Positions 40,970 to 48,924 of a stretch of DNA of 49,716 nt are shown here, piece after piece. The DNA lies in IMG/VR virus record IMGVR_UViG_3300025146_000021, positions 1-49,716 of that record; one strand, written 5' to 3'. The notes under the pieces are model-generated. The model was given only the letters and a program-made list of their open reading frames with translations, did not search any database and was not told where the DNA came from. The position numbers and the translations under genes were made by a program. How positions within the stretch are numbered: position 1 is the stretch's first letter; each line of letters begins with the position of its first letter. Source of the DNA: a virus.

Positions 40970-42133
40970 CTAGGTGGTTAGAAGTGGATTATATTGCCCA
41001 AACAAAACACGGCCCGCCTGGGTCTGTGTCGTAGGCGTCAAAGCTCCAGCACTGAAGAATGGGCGCGCCAACATCTCGCCCAAGACACCGAAAGATCCAA
41101 GTTCTTGTGATTTGCCCTGTGCCAGGAGGGGGTCGAGAGATCCAAGCATCTGCAACTGCTGGGTACGGGTAGGAAGTGCTCCCCCCTTTCCTCCAGAAGC
41201 CTCGGCTGAACCAAGAACTTGCTGGAGCCATGTGTACCCAGGCCCCAACTTCCAACGATTGCCACCAACGGTCTGCTCCCGCATCTGACTCAGGGCTTCG
41301 ATGGCCGACCGTGCGCGTTCTGCCGACTGGAAATACTGACGATTGATCGTTGGAAGCCCCTGTTTTTCTGTCAGGCGGGCTTCCGTTTCGGTGATGGGGG
41401 CTGTCACAGTGATATTTTCTGGCTTGTAGGCAGAGAAGGCATCTGCTGCCGCGGAGTAGAGAGTTGCTGCCGCCCTTCGCTGATCCTCTGGCGACATGAA
41501 TGGAATCATGGTGTTCAAGGTCATCAAGAAAGATACATCTGGCCGGGCCGCGTCCTCTGAATTCTGGGGAACCAGGGGCCGCCACCAGGAGGGGGCATTG
41601 GCATTGGTTAGATTGAATGTACCAGGCTTCCATTGTACGTCATGGATGGGAGGAATTTCGGCAGATACTCCGCCCCCACCGCCTCCTCCGCCATCACCGC
41701 CCGCTCCCGCGACACCCCCGCCCCCTACATCCCCCAGTGGGGTAAGGACGCCTGGACTAGAAGTAGGGACCAATCCTTGCTCATAGGCCCCTCCTGGCCC
41801 GGCAATTGCCATAGCAAGGGGATCATAACGGTAGTCCCCCAGCGGCAGGCCCGCGCTGGAAGTTCCGCTTCCTCTGCCTAACTTACCATAGTAGGCTTGC
41901 AGCTCCTCCTGTGTAGGCCACAGGCCCGCCGCGGGTAGAGGCTTAGCCTTCGGCTTTCCTTGAGGGACAGCAAATCGTGCCTCACTGGGCCACACAGATG
42001 GGGCAGGAAGTGCTGCCAGTTTTGCGGGAGGTGTGCTCCTCGGAGGAGGGGGAGGCGGAGTGCCGGTCGGGGGCGGAGGGGGTGGAGGGGGAGGCCCCTT
42101 TGGTGGTCGTTTAGGCGCTATCTTCTTTGCCAT
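40970..42133 (-). CDS. Pro/Gly-rich minor virion protein
   Basis: 387 residues, AAAGGAATAAGCG site. The first 40 residues are basic and proline-rich with a run of nine prolines; residues about 139-160 include an eight-glycine run. The C-terminal 200 residues are helical (DQRRAAATLYSAAADAFSAYKP). Such linkers suggest an extended or flexible head-internal protein. It lies between the portal-associated genes and the giant gene, which shares its Pro-rich start. Confidence 0.6.
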   Translation of the reverse strand: MAKKIAPKRPPKGPPPPPPPPPTGTPPPPPPRSTPPAKLAALPAPSVWPSEARFAVPQGKPKAKPLPAAGLWPTQEELQAYYGKLGRGSGTSSAGLPLGDYRYDPLAMAIAGPGGAYEQGLVPTSSPGVLTPLGDVGGGGVAGAGGDGGGGGGGGVSAEIPPIHDVQWKPGTFNLTNANAPSWWRPLVPQNSEDAARPDVSFLMTLNTMIPFMSPEDQRRAAATLYSAAADAFSAYKPENITVTAPITETEARLTEKQGLPTINRQYFQSAERARSAIEALSQMREQTVGGNRWKLGPGYTWLQQVLGSAEASGGKGGALPTRTQQLQMLGSLDPLLAQGKSQELGSFGVLGEMLARPFFSAGALTPTTQTQAGRVLFGQYNPLLTT

Positions 42134-42296
42134 CGCTTATTCCTTTCTCCAAAAAGTCTTGAAGGGCCTTCATGCCCGATGCAGGATTTTGATCCAATCT
42201 GTTGCCTGCCATCTCGATGCTATAAATGTCCCCCAAATTGTCAGAGGCCTGATCATAGATGGAGAACATTTCTGAGAGATCAAACTTCTTAGCCAC
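42111..42296 (-). CDS. Small protein next to the portal, function unknown
   Basis: 61 residues from GTG 42296, overlapping the portal end by 8 nt and the next gene by 23 nt. The sequence is helical and acidic (FDLSEMFSIYDQASDNLGDIYSIEMAGNRL). It is kept as real because it fills the junction in frame and with codon use like its neighbours; no motif was recognised. Confidence 0.5.
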   Translation of the reverse strand: MAKKFDLSEMFSIYDQASDNLGDIYSIEMAGNRLDQNPASGMKALQDFLEKGISDGKEDSA

Positions 42297-44118
42297 CTTC
42301 TGTCATCCTCGGCGCTGTATTGGCCATTTCCTGGAATACGTCCTCAAAGTCCATGCCAGGAGGGGCCGCCCCCTCCGCCTGTGGAGGCGCAGCGCCCGTT
42401 GCGCTTTGCGTGCCCAGAGCATTCGGCATCGGAGGCTGTTCCGCGGCTTGCGGTTCCTGCGCCTGTCCTCCTGCCATGCTTCCCTGAAGCTGCTGTAGAG
42501 TTAGGGCAGCGGCGGCAGCAATGGTCTGATCTTCAGACTTCGCTGCCTGCAACAGGAGCCTCATCATGGAAAATAGCTGCATCTGTGGCAGGCTCATCGC
42601 TTGGTCAATCAATCTGCGGCGACGCTCGTCGTCTGGCTGTTTGATGTCCAGATATCTTTCCATGATCGTACTCTCAGATAGCATGCCCTTGGCCTGCGTT
42701 GCCATGGCGTGCTTGCGCACCTCTTCATTCGGGAATTTGGCCTTGACTTCCGCCTTCACCATATAGCGATGCAGGTCTCTGGCCTGCAAATTCTTTGTGA
42801 AATCTTGGCCCCTCAGCTGTCCATACACTCGAATCAGGGCGCTGCCGTCTGTCATCTTGCGTGTTAGGCTGAGAACCTTCCGTGCCCAGTTTGTCCAGAG
42901 CATTTCCAGGTGGCGTACCGGTTGTTCGAGCCGAATACGGTTCTGATCTCCCATCTGGCTAAGAGCATATCCAGAGACCTGGCTGGTCCCCGATCCGTAC
43001 ATGACATCAGCAAAGCCAGTCTGCTGCAATCTCGATCTCATAAATTCAATGTGCATCTGCACATCTGGGGCATTGCCTCCCCAGCTGGGAATTTCTAGGC
43101 TCTCTTCAGTACTCAACTGCACATGAGATCCCAAGGCCGGATCGAGCCGGATCGGTCTTCGTCCAGGCAATGTCCTCGATACGAGAGGCATGCCGGTATA
43201 GATCAGGATTTGCCGATTGCGTCTGTTGATAGCCTTTTCGAGAAAGCGCACTGTCTCAGATATCGGCTCAATAATACTCTGCCAAGAGGAGGCATTGTCT
43301 CTCAGGAGGGGCTTGAAGAATGATACGGTGTAGGGAATTTCATCATAGCCTTCCATCATCCTGAGAGGCCGCAATACATAGCTATCGGCCACAAGAGCAT
43401 TCTCGACCGACATGGTATCGGCCTTCTTGACATAGCGCCAATAGTCCTGAACAGTGACCTCCGTCTGCATCCGATCTGCCAGAGAGCGATCTTGATGATT
43501 GGGTAGGCGGATGCCATAAAGCAATTCAACATCATAGACGCTCATCTTCCACTCGCGCACGATTGGCGACCAACGATGCGGCCCCCCAGGAAGGAAATAC
43601 ATCTGTAGTGGATCAATCACTTGCACTCGCAGGGGCGTCTGTTCGTAGATCACTCTGCCTTCGGTCTCCGTCTTGTGCTGCTTCGCTAACTCCTTGTCCC
43701 ATACTGTGTAAAGAACCGCCCCGCCGTCTCTGACAAAGTGGGTATTCACCTCGTAGGGAATATGATATTCCTCCCGCACTCCATTGATGTACATCGTTCC
43801 TGCCAGATACTTCTCGACATCAGAGCTGTCCGATTCCTCCCCTATATCTGGCTCCCACCCCGACGCTGCCCATTCAATATCGTTTGCAAGAAGTATCCCG
43901 ATTGCAAGATCTACTGTATTCTTGGGCGTCGGATCGTTATAGCGTTCCTCGAATTGCTTGGCTGGCTTATCATAATGATCGTCGTCGTACCATCTACGCC
44001 AACGGCGTATATTGGTATGCCAATCTTCGACAAATCTACGAGCCATCGAAGTGTACGTTTCGACTTCTTGTAGCGTCTCGATGGTCCGGTCAGATGTCTG
44101 CGATTTGAGATTCGCCAT
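42289..44118 (-). CDS. Portal protein
   Basis: 609 residues, AGGATT upstream of ATG 44118. The N-terminal part (ARRFVEDWHTNIRRWRRWYDDDHYD, then NTVDLAIGILLANDIEWAA) and the PLQMYFLPGGPHRW and SFFKPLLRDNASSWQSIIEPISETVRFLEKAINRRNRQ segments are typical of phage portals: an exposed wing, then the long helix and stem. The last 60 residues are Pro/Ala/Gln-rich. Twelve copies form the DNA gateway that docks terminase and, later, the tail adaptor. It follows the terminase gene directly. Confidence 0.85.
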   Translation of the reverse strand: MANLKSQTSDRTIETLQEVETYTSMARRFVEDWHTNIRRWRRWYDDDHYDKPAKQFEERYNDPTPKNTVDLAIGILLANDIEWAASGWEPDIGEESDSSDVEKYLAGTMYINGVREEYHIPYEVNTHFVRDGGAVLYTVWDKELAKQHKTETEGRVIYEQTPLRVQVIDPLQMYFLPGGPHRWSPIVREWKMSVYDVELLYGIRLPNHQDRSLADRMQTEVTVQDYWRYVKKADTMSVENALVADSYVLRPLRMMEGYDEIPYTVSFFKPLLRDNASSWQSIIEPISETVRFLEKAINRRNRQILIYTGMPLVSRTLPGRRPIRLDPALGSHVQLSTEESLEIPSWGGNAPDVQMHIEFMRSRLQQTGFADVMYGSGTSQVSGYALSQMGDQNRIRLEQPVRHLEMLWTNWARKVLSLTRKMTDGSALIRVYGQLRGQDFTKNLQARDLHRYMVKAEVKAKFPNEEVRKHAMATQAKGMLSESTIMERYLDIKQPDDERRRRLIDQAMSLPQMQLFSMMRLLLQAAKSEDQTIAAAAALTLQQLQGSMAGGQAQEPQAAEQPPMPNALGTQSATGAAPPQAEGAAPPGMDFEDVFQEMANTAPRMTEGG

Positions 44119-44127
44119 GTCGCAATC

Positions 44128-45651
44128 CTAGTCCCTGAATGGCCAGGGAAGATTTTCTTCTTCTGAGCTGATATGCTTGATCCCAGAAGCATCACTGAAT
44201 GGGGATTCAATAACAATCTCCCCACGGGTATCTACACCGCCACGCTTCACAGCATCGTAGCATGCCATGGCCAGAGCGATGGCGGCATCAATCGGCAAAC
44301 GGTCATGCAATGATTTGGGGCGGGTTAGACGATAGCCATTCTTCTTCTGTTCGGCCACAGCCAACTTGATGTGCATCCGCAACTCTTCATCAGGATAAAC
44401 CTGAAGTATGCGATACTTCAATATCTCAAACAGGTTTTGTGAGGCGGGAATCATATTGCTGTCCGTCTGATAGAACTCGATAATTGGCAGGCCCTCTTTC
44501 TGTAGTGCTGTTATCGAACGGAGCATTTGTGATGGGTCACACAGAATGGCATAGATGTTGAATGTGCGGAACATCTCACGCAGATATTTCTCAACAGTCT
44601 CCTCAAGATCAAGGATCGTCCCGCTCTGAGGCGTCCATATTTGGTGAAATGCTAGGCCAATCTTCTTTTCTGCTAGATCATAATATACGCCGACTACAGC
44701 TGTGCAATCATGTTTCAGGCCCGCATCTACCGCTATGGAGATCGGATATTGGCGATAGGGACTATCCGGCTGAAAGATGAGAGGTGACTTCAGCGTGACA
44801 GCCCGATCCCACAATGCCATGTCAATGAATTGGTCCTGCGGCGATACCCATTCGTTTCTATGAAGTCGCAGAAATTGATTGGGGCGCAGACGTTGTAGCT
44901 CACTGTCATAATATATCTGGGTCTGCCAGGGCATGCGCGGCTCGTGATCCCAATAAGCGAAGATGGACCCATCCTTGCTCACATAACATGGCAGGTCGCC
45001 CAGGCTCTCGACTCTGTCTCCATCCAGCACGGTCAATTTGTAGAAGTTCCAGAGTAGATCGCTCTCGCCATCAAACCCAGCATAGGTAACGATCAATTGC
45101 AGAGGGCAGGGCTGGGTTGGCGGAATCGTCATTTCTTCATAAAGACGGCGGTCCTGGTCGCTAGTAAAGTTCCACAGTTCATCCCACACCACCAACGCTG
45201 GATCTAGCCCAGCAGCAGATGTGTAGCGAGACGAGAGAACATCAATCTTTGTGCCGTTGGGCAAGCGGATGCGATACTGTGTCGGCTCCAAACCCAGGTG
45301 GGTATAGTGATAGATCAGATCGGTGTAGGCCAGGTTTTCAGCCTGTTGCTTTGTGCTGGCCATCATGTACACTTCAGATCCAGGGAGAACCTGGTCTGCA
45401 TACCAAGCCACCGTGGCCGCCGCCAGAGTCGTCTTCCCGGATTTTTTCGGGCAGCTCACGATCACCGTCTGATGAGGAAATGTTCCATCCTTCGTCAATC
45501 TCATGCAGTAATCAAATATACGTTCCTGGTGAGGAAATAGCTCTAGCTTATAGCCCTTACCAGCAACCCATTTCCCGGTCCCCCGATCCCATGTCTTCTG
45601 TACCCAAAAACCGTGGTCGGGATGCTTCATCCATTCAACGAAGGGCATCAT
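44128..45651 (-). CDS. Terminase large subunit
   Basis: 507 residues from the ATG-ATG at 45651, overlapping the upstream stop as ATGA; the frame is open 75 nt further but inside the preceding gene. The ATPase half has Walker A CPKKSGKTT (about 65-75) and Walker B LVVWDELW; the nuclease half has AVDAGLKHD, AILCDPS and LPIDAAIALAMA, supplying the usual acids. It drives packaging into the prohead and cuts the concatemer. No small terminase was recognised; one of the two upstream small genes may fill that role. Confidence 0.93.
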   Translation of the reverse strand: MMPFVEWMKHPDHGFWVQKTWDRGTGKWVAGKGYKLELFPHQERIFDYCMRLTKDGTFPHQTVIVSCPKKSGKTTLAAATVAWYADQVLPGSEVYMMASTKQQAENLAYTDLIYHYTHLGLEPTQYRIRLPNGTKIDVLSSRYTSAAGLDPALVVWDELWNFTSDQDRRLYEEMTIPPTQPCPLQLIVTYAGFDGESDLLWNFYKLTVLDGDRVESLGDLPCYVSKDGSIFAYWDHEPRMPWQTQIYYDSELQRLRPNQFLRLHRNEWVSPQDQFIDMALWDRAVTLKSPLIFQPDSPYRQYPISIAVDAGLKHDCTAVVGVYYDLAEKKIGLAFHQIWTPQSGTILDLEETVEKYLREMFRTFNIYAILCDPSQMLRSITALQKEGLPIIEFYQTDSNMIPASQNLFEILKYRILQVYPDEELRMHIKLAVAEQKKNGYRLTRPKSLHDRLPIDAAIALAMACYDAVKRGGVDTRGEIVIESPFSDASGIKHISSEEENLPWPFRD

Positions 45652-46073
45652 GGCCGAGGTTTCCGTTTTGGTTTTCTCGTCGATCCCTTGGCAAACATCT
45701 TCGCCTGTTTGAGGTAATCTTCCCACTGCCCAGCTGTAGCGAAGTTCCCTGGCTGGGGAATATCTGTGCGTAGTGGTTGTGCCGATCTGGGCTGGGAGGG
45801 CTTCGCAAGATCAGATTGTGACCCTCCCAAAGACAGAAGCAGGGATACGGGGGAGACTTTCTTCGCCGCCGCTCCCGCCCCCTTCATGCCTGCCGTGAAG
45901 GGATCAGATGGTATGGGCAGCTTTCTCATCAAGTTCGGAAACCAGCGTTGTAACAGAGTATAGGCCGAAGCCCCACCAAATTCTGGTATTCTTTTGAAGA
46001 GGTCCCACAGATATTGTGCCCGCTGTTCTCTGGCAAGATCTTCGGGCGTGCGAGGATCATCATCGTAGGGCAT
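45648..46073 (-). CDS. Small protein upstream of terminase, function unknown
   Basis: 141 residues, AGGAGGAGCC site. A charged N-terminus (PEDLAREQRAQYLWDLFKRIPEFG) precedes a Pro/Ser/Gly-rich middle and a very basic end (FAKGSTRKPKRKPRP). It could be a terminase small subunit by position, but a clear DNA-binding helix-turn-helix is absent. Confidence 0.5.
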   Translation of the reverse strand: MPYDDDPRTPEDLAREQRAQYLWDLFKRIPEFGGASAYTLLQRWFPNLMRKLPIPSDPFTAGMKGAGAAAKKVSPVSLLLSLGGSQSDLAKPSQPRSAQPLRTDIPQPGNFATAGQWEDYLKQAKMFAKGSTRKPKRKPRP

Positions 46074-46081
46074 GGCTCCTC

Positions 46082-46510
46082 CTAGATCATCATGTCTTCT
46101 TCGTTCATATCCTTCATGGGCAATATCATGCCCATTTCCTCTTCCTCATCACCTTCCATCATCCGTTTCTTATTCCGCATCTTGCTCTCAGCATCACCAA
46201 TACCCTCAGCAGCATATAGGGCTCTCATGTGCTGGACGGCCTCTTCGCGATTTGCGTGCGGCTTACTGTGTACTTTATCAGTTGTGCCCTCCTCGACAAC
46301 CCACCACCCCTCTTCGTCCTTCATAACTTCCCACGGATTGAATTTACGCAGGGTCAGAGCCAGGCGCGCCCTGGCTCCCATCTTGTTCCCTCTCTTGGCT
46401 GCTGCCCGGAGGGTGTCCAGGGGAATTTCTTCATCTTCGCCCATGCCCAAATCGCGGTGCAGTGCACCCTTACTGCCGATTGCTTCGTCAATCCAATACT
46501 TCTTCGCCAC
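46082..46510 (-). CDS. Conserved phage protein with GALHRDLGM motif
   Basis: 142 residues from GTG 46510 with AGGAGGG 6 nt upstream. IDEAIGSKGALHRDLGMGEDEEIPLDTLRAAAKRGNKMGARARLALTLRKF is a block that I have seen in many phage proteins (basic, short, of unknown function, often near head genes). The remainder is acidic and Met-rich. It is the first gene of the late transcript behind the 46541-46569 promoter. Confidence 0.65.
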   Translation of the reverse strand: MAKKYWIDEAIGSKGALHRDLGMGEDEEIPLDTLRAAAKRGNKMGARARLALTLRKFNPWEVMKDEEGWWVVEEGTTDKVHSKPHANREEAVQHMRALYAAEGIGDAESKMRNKKRMMEGDEEEEMGMILPMKDMNEEDMMI

Positions 46511-46540
46511 GGTCGCCCTCCTGAGAATGTGTCAGATTAC

Positions 46541-46569
46541 ATTATAACATAATGGCTTGCAAAGGTCAA
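46541..46569 (-). promoter_or_regulatory. Strong sigma-70 promoter of the late operon
   Basis: Minus strand TTGACC (46564-46569), 17-bp spacer, TATAAT (46541-46546): 5 of 6 and 6 of 6 to consensus. It points to the head-gene operon starting at 46510 and is divergent from the promoter at 46618-46647. Confidence 0.8.
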
Positions 46570-46610
46570 CGATACTGCAATTTTCTCTGCAACCAGTTCT
46601 GTTGGTTATA

Positions 46611-46639
46611 TGGCCTATTGCATTAGTCATGTGGCCTAT
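46611..46639. promoter_or_regulatory. Two TGGCCTAT direct repeats, candidate operator
   Basis: TGGCCTAT occurs at 46611-46618 and 46632-46639, 21 bp apart, so on the same face of the helix. The first touches the -35 element and the second lies in the spacer of the plus-strand promoter, the expected place for a repressor. Confidence 0.45.
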
Positions 46640-46647
46640 GGTATACT
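46618..46647 (+). promoter_or_regulatory. Promoter of the zinc-ribbon methyltransferase gene
   Basis: TTGCAT (46618-46623), 18-bp spacer, TATACT (46642-46647). The start of RNA would be near 46654, so the in-frame ATG at 46651 would not be transcribed, supporting the ATG at 46732. Confidence 0.6.
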
Positions 46648-46657
46648 GGCATGAATG

Positions 46658-46716
46658 AAACGGGACGCAAGAATCCTCCACATCAAACTGCCCAGGATTT
46701 CTCTTGCGTCCCGTTT
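46658..46716 (+). promoter_or_regulatory. Leader hairpin (15-bp perfect stem) before the methyltransferase
   Basis: AAACGGGACGCAAGA (46658-46672) pairs fully with 46702-46716. An inner ATCCT/AGGAT stem (46673-46677 with 46694-46698) continues it. TTTATTTT overlaps and follows the right arm, as in an intrinsic terminator, then GGAGG and the ATG at 46732. It may stabilise the RNA 5' end or act as an attenuator; it lies only a few bases after the predicted transcription start. Confidence 0.7.
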
Positions 46717-46731
46717 ATTTTGGAGGATAGA

Positions 46732-47631
46732 ATGAATTGTCCAGTATGTAAAGGAGAGGTAGTAGACTTCACTACCCATGTTCCAATAGATCGTCGATCC
46801 ACAGAATTTGTGATCTGCAATACGTGTGGCTTGGTTTTTGCCAAAACTATGCCAGATCAGCAAGAACTCGATGAATACTACAGCACGGGCAAATATCGCG
46901 AGGAGGTTTCTGGCACAAGTGCAGTAACAGCAAAGAACCTCAAGGAGGAACAGGCGCGGGGTATGAGGATGGTATTCTATCTGAAACGCCATCTTCCAAG
47001 GATCAAGTCTCACTTGGACATTGGCAGCTCGACAGGCATATTCTTGGCCTGTATCTACGATGCCTACAACAGCAAGACCACCAAATCCATAGGCGTAGAA
47101 CCCGGCGAAGTATTCCGTACTTTCGCGGGGGATCGTACAAAGGAAGCGGAGGAAAAGCTAAAGATAAAGCTGCCGCAGAAATTCTATGCCAGTTTTGATG
47201 TTGTGCCCAAGAACCTCAGGTTTGATCTAATCTCAGTGATTCAGGTATTGGAGCACATGATAGATCCACTCTCCTTTCTTCGAGAGATGCGATCCAAGCT
47301 ATCTCCCGGCGGAGGCCATCTACTGATCGAAGTTCCCAATCTTTATGGGGGCAATGTATCGGCGCTTCAGTGGCCCCATCTCTGGGCACTTACGTCACAT
47401 TCCATACAGGCCCTCTTGGGAGCAGCTGGCCTTGATGCAGTCAATATCGAGACTTTTGGCAGCTTGCCCCCCTTCTATGGCGCTCCGTCCAGTCTTATGG
47501 TTCTTGCCCGCCCGCGGGATGCCGAGCGAGAAGTCCCCCGCAACGAGACCATGAGGCAATACAATCTCTACTTGCAGGATCGTGAGAGGATTATTGCAGC
47601 AGGAAGGGGGGCTGGGGGGCAGTTCGGGTAG
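46732..47631 (+). CDS. SAM-dependent methyltransferase with N-terminal zinc ribbon
   Basis: 299 residues from ATG 46732 behind TTGGAGG. The N-terminus has a zinc ribbon (CPVC at 3-6 and CNTC at about 29-32). The class I fold follows: LDIGSSTG (SAM motif I, about residue 94), VIQVLEHMIDP and LSPGGGHLLIEVPN. This build is found in methyltransferases of the sugar C-methyltransferase or capsule-modifying kind, so the substrate may be a sugar rather than DNA. It is a lone plus-strand gene inside a minus-strand region with its own promoter and terminator, as in moron cargo genes. A surface-modifying role is an inference. Confidence 0.8.
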   Translation: MNCPVCKGEVVDFTTHVPIDRRSTEFVICNTCGLVFAKTMPDQQELDEYYSTGKYREEVSGTSAVTAKNLKEEQARGMRMVFYLKRHLPRIKSHLDIGSSTGIFLACIYDAYNSKTTKSIGVEPGEVFRTFAGDRTKEAEEKLKIKLPQKFYASFDVVPKNLRFDLISVIQVLEHMIDPLSFLREMRSKLSPGGGHLLIEVPNLYGGNVSALQWPHLWALTSHSIQALLGAAGLDAVNIETFGSLPPFYGAPSSLMVLARPRDAEREVPRNETMRQYNLYLQDRERIIAAGRGAGGQFG

Positions 47632-47634
47632 TAC

Positions 47635-47663
47635 TTGACAAATTGTGTGACTTGTCGTACAAT
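47635..47663 (+). promoter_or_regulatory. Orphan sigma-70 promoter
   Basis: TTGACA (47635-47640), 17-bp spacer, TACAAT (47658-47663), matching in quality the scaffold-capsid promoter. It starts 4 nt after the methyltransferase stop and points at a terminator 29 nt beyond the -10, with no plus-strand gene after it. Confidence 0.75.
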
Positions 47664-47667
47664 AATT

Positions 47668-47730
47668 ACGTTTCTCCTCCTTCTCTCCTGCGCAAAAGCA
47701 GTGCCACCCCCGGCGCTGCTTTTGCCTTCT
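47668..47730 (+). ncRNA. Predicted 60-nt small RNA with anti-Shine-Dalgarno tract
   Basis: The predicted transcript starts near 47668-47670. It has a single-stranded pyrimidine 5' part including UUUCUCCUCC (47671-47680) and ends with the hairpin at 47692-47725. No start codon or frame of note is present. UUUCUCCUCC is perfectly complementary over 10 nt to the ribosome site (GGAGGAGAAA) of the minus-strand gene starting at 48585, and over 7 nt to the site of the gene starting at 48368. A translation-blocking RNA is the working idea. Confidence 0.5.
47692..47725. terminator. Bidirectional terminator between island and minus cluster
   Basis: GCAAAAGCAG pairs with CTGCTTTTGC and the stem continues after one T-G pair as GCC/GGC, 14 positions in all, with a 6-nt loop. 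CTTTTGC arms provide short U-rich ends in both directions. It ends both the plus transcript and the minus cluster that stops at 47739. Confidence 0.75.
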
Positions 47731-47738
47731 ACCTCATG

Positions 47739-47936
47739 CTATCGCCGCTTGAGCCAGTCTGTGAATCGCTTCTCTTGCTTGTCGGGCAGAATGCGCTCGA
47801 TGAATGAGTTATTCATATGATCATCCAATAAGTTTCTCGTCTCCATGAAGACAAAGTGCAAGAACAGTAGGGTGATCAGGCCGGGGGCGAGGAAGATCAT
47901 GCAGGCGAATAGAATTTCCACGACCTCACCTCCCAT
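47739..47936 (-). CDS. Small membrane protein, function unknown
   Basis: 65 residues with one hydrophobic helix (about 7-31, EILFACMIFLAPGLITLLFLHFVF) and a basic, soluble C-terminus ending DWLKRR, so probably a single-span protein. It overlaps the upstream gene by 11 nt. The start is uncertain: ATG 47936 lies very near GAGGGAG, while GTG 47921 has GGAGG at better spacing. Confidence 0.55.
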   Translation of the reverse strand: MGGEVVEILFACMIFLAPGLITLLFLHFVFMETRNLLDDHMNNSFIERILPDKQEKRFTDWLKRR

Positions 47937-48174
47937 GCTCCCTCTTTGCTTCTAGGAGGCGTCGGTCCTCACCCATAGTCCATCTGGCCCATGATCTCTT
48001 ATAAGCCTGCATGTGTTGCTTGCAGTAGGGAGCGAGCCCGTCCCAGCGTGACGTATACTTGGCGAACTCGGCTATGTGGGCGAAGTGCCCTCTAGAGCCC
48101 GGCCCGCCTCCCCTTGGGCACCATTTCATGCCATCTGGGGTCTTCATGCCTGATGTATTCTGTCCGCGTCTCAT
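47926..48174 (-). CDS. Small basic protein with possible zinc site
   Basis: 82 residues from ATG 48174 (TGATG overlap; AGGAG 7 nt upstream), preferred to ATG 48180, which is too close to that site. WCPRGG early and a later KYTSRWDGLAPYCKQHM give a Cys...CxxH pattern like small HNH-associated zinc proteins (DGL..YCK.H). The C-terminus is basic. No function is known. Confidence 0.55.
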   Translation of the reverse strand: MRRGQNTSGMKTPDGMKWCPRGGGPGSRGHFAHIAEFAKYTSRWDGLAPYCKQHMQAYKRSWARWTMGEDRRLLEAKREHGR

Positions 48175-48368
48175 CACCATACTCCTGTGCTAGTGACATT
48201 GGTGGTACTGATCCTCCAGATGGGAAATGAATCGGAATCTACTACCTCATCGTACTCTGAAATTTCTGCATCAACTGGACTGCCACATCCATCACACTTG
48301 AGTACTCCTTCGTAATTATCTCCAAAGACGGTGCTGGCACCACAGTAGTCACATTGTCCCTTGAGCAT
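48174..48368 (-). CDS. Small zinc-ribbon protein
   Basis: 64 residues, TAGGAGGAAGACA site. CDYCG (residues 6-10) and CDGCG (25-29) form a zinc ribbon; the rest is acidic. It is TGATG-coupled to the next gene. Its ribosome site has 7-nt complementarity to the predicted small RNA. Confidence 0.65.
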   Translation of the reverse strand: MLKGQCDYCGASTVFGDNYEGVLKCDGCGSPVDAEISEYDEVVDSDSFPIWRISTTNVTSTGVW

Positions 48369-48378
48369 TGTCTTCCTC

Positions 48379-48585
48379 CTAATTCATAATGAGTGGCACA
48401 TCATAGTATTGTAGGCTATTGCCTTCCAGATCGACGAGCAGATAGCACGGAAAGAACGAAGTGCATCGCACTTCTCTACCCATTATCCGCTTCTCCCCCA
48501 CAAAAATGTCCGTATTTGAATGCAATGGAAATCTGGTTTTTATAGAAATCGTGCCCATAACAATTCTCGACTGCTCTTCAGACAT
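48379..48585 (-). CDS. Small beta-rich protein, function unknown
   Basis: 68 residues (MSEEQSRIVMGTISIKTRF...) with GGAGGAGAAA immediately before the ATG. That 10-nt site is the perfect complement of the pyrimidine tract of the predicted small RNA at 47671-47680. No motif or membrane segment is visible. Confidence 0.55.
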   Translation of the reverse strand: MSEEQSRIVMGTISIKTRFPLHSNTDIFVGEKRIMGREVRCTSFFPCYLLVDLEGNSLQYYDVPLIMN

Positions 48586-48597
48586 TTTCTCCTCCGG

Positions 48598-48810
48598 CTA
48601 GGCTAGCAGATCGAGGACGACGTTGAGGGCCCTTTTGAGAAAGGGATATGGACACATGCCGTCGTGGCCCTGTTTTCTATCACACCAAGGACAGGTGGGG
48701 GCTGCGTCGGCAAGATGCAGCAGCTCCTGTATATTCATGCCCTGCGGCCAATCTGTATTGATCAGCATGTCATACGCTTTTTGATATTGAGCATCTGCAT
48801 GTCTCGTCAT
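48598..48810 (-). CDS. Small protein with Cys pairs, function unknown
   Basis: 70 residues, ATGA-coupled to the microprotein upstream. CPWCDRKQGHDGMCPYPFLK (about residues 40-60) has the CPWC...H...C spacing of a small zinc-binding module, as in proteins that advise on phage sample-type zinc fingers of unknown use. The rest is helical. Confidence 0.55.
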   Translation of the reverse strand: MTRHADAQYQKAYDMLINTDWPQGMNIQELLHLADAAPTCPWCDRKQGHDGMCPYPFLKRALNVVLDLLA

Positions 48811-48923
48811 CTCGGAGCTCCCAGCACCGAGGCCAGGATAATCAGAAAGAGTACAAGGAAGGCTGGCCCCATCAGATCTTTCTTGCTGCCGTTGTTGTAT
48901 GGATGAAATGGATCTCGAAACAT
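48807..48923 (-). CDS. 38-residue membrane microprotein
   Basis: ATG 48923 has GGGAGG upstream and starts 1 nt after the peptidase stop; its TGA overlaps the next ATG as ATGA. MFRDPFHPYNNGSKKDLMGP is followed by one hydrophobic helix (AFLVLFLIILASVLG). The exact fit between two genes makes it credible. No function is known. Confidence 0.5.
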   Translation of the reverse strand: MFRDPFHPYNNGSKKDLMGPAFLVLFLIILASVLGAPR

Positions 48924-48924
48924 G

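Noticed and set aside
46651-47631. Upstream start at ATG 46651 for the zinc-ribbon methyltransferase
   Set aside because: It would put the leader hairpin into coding sequence, lies before the expected transcription start, and ATG 46732 has a strong TTGGAGG site and starts right at the zinc ribbon.
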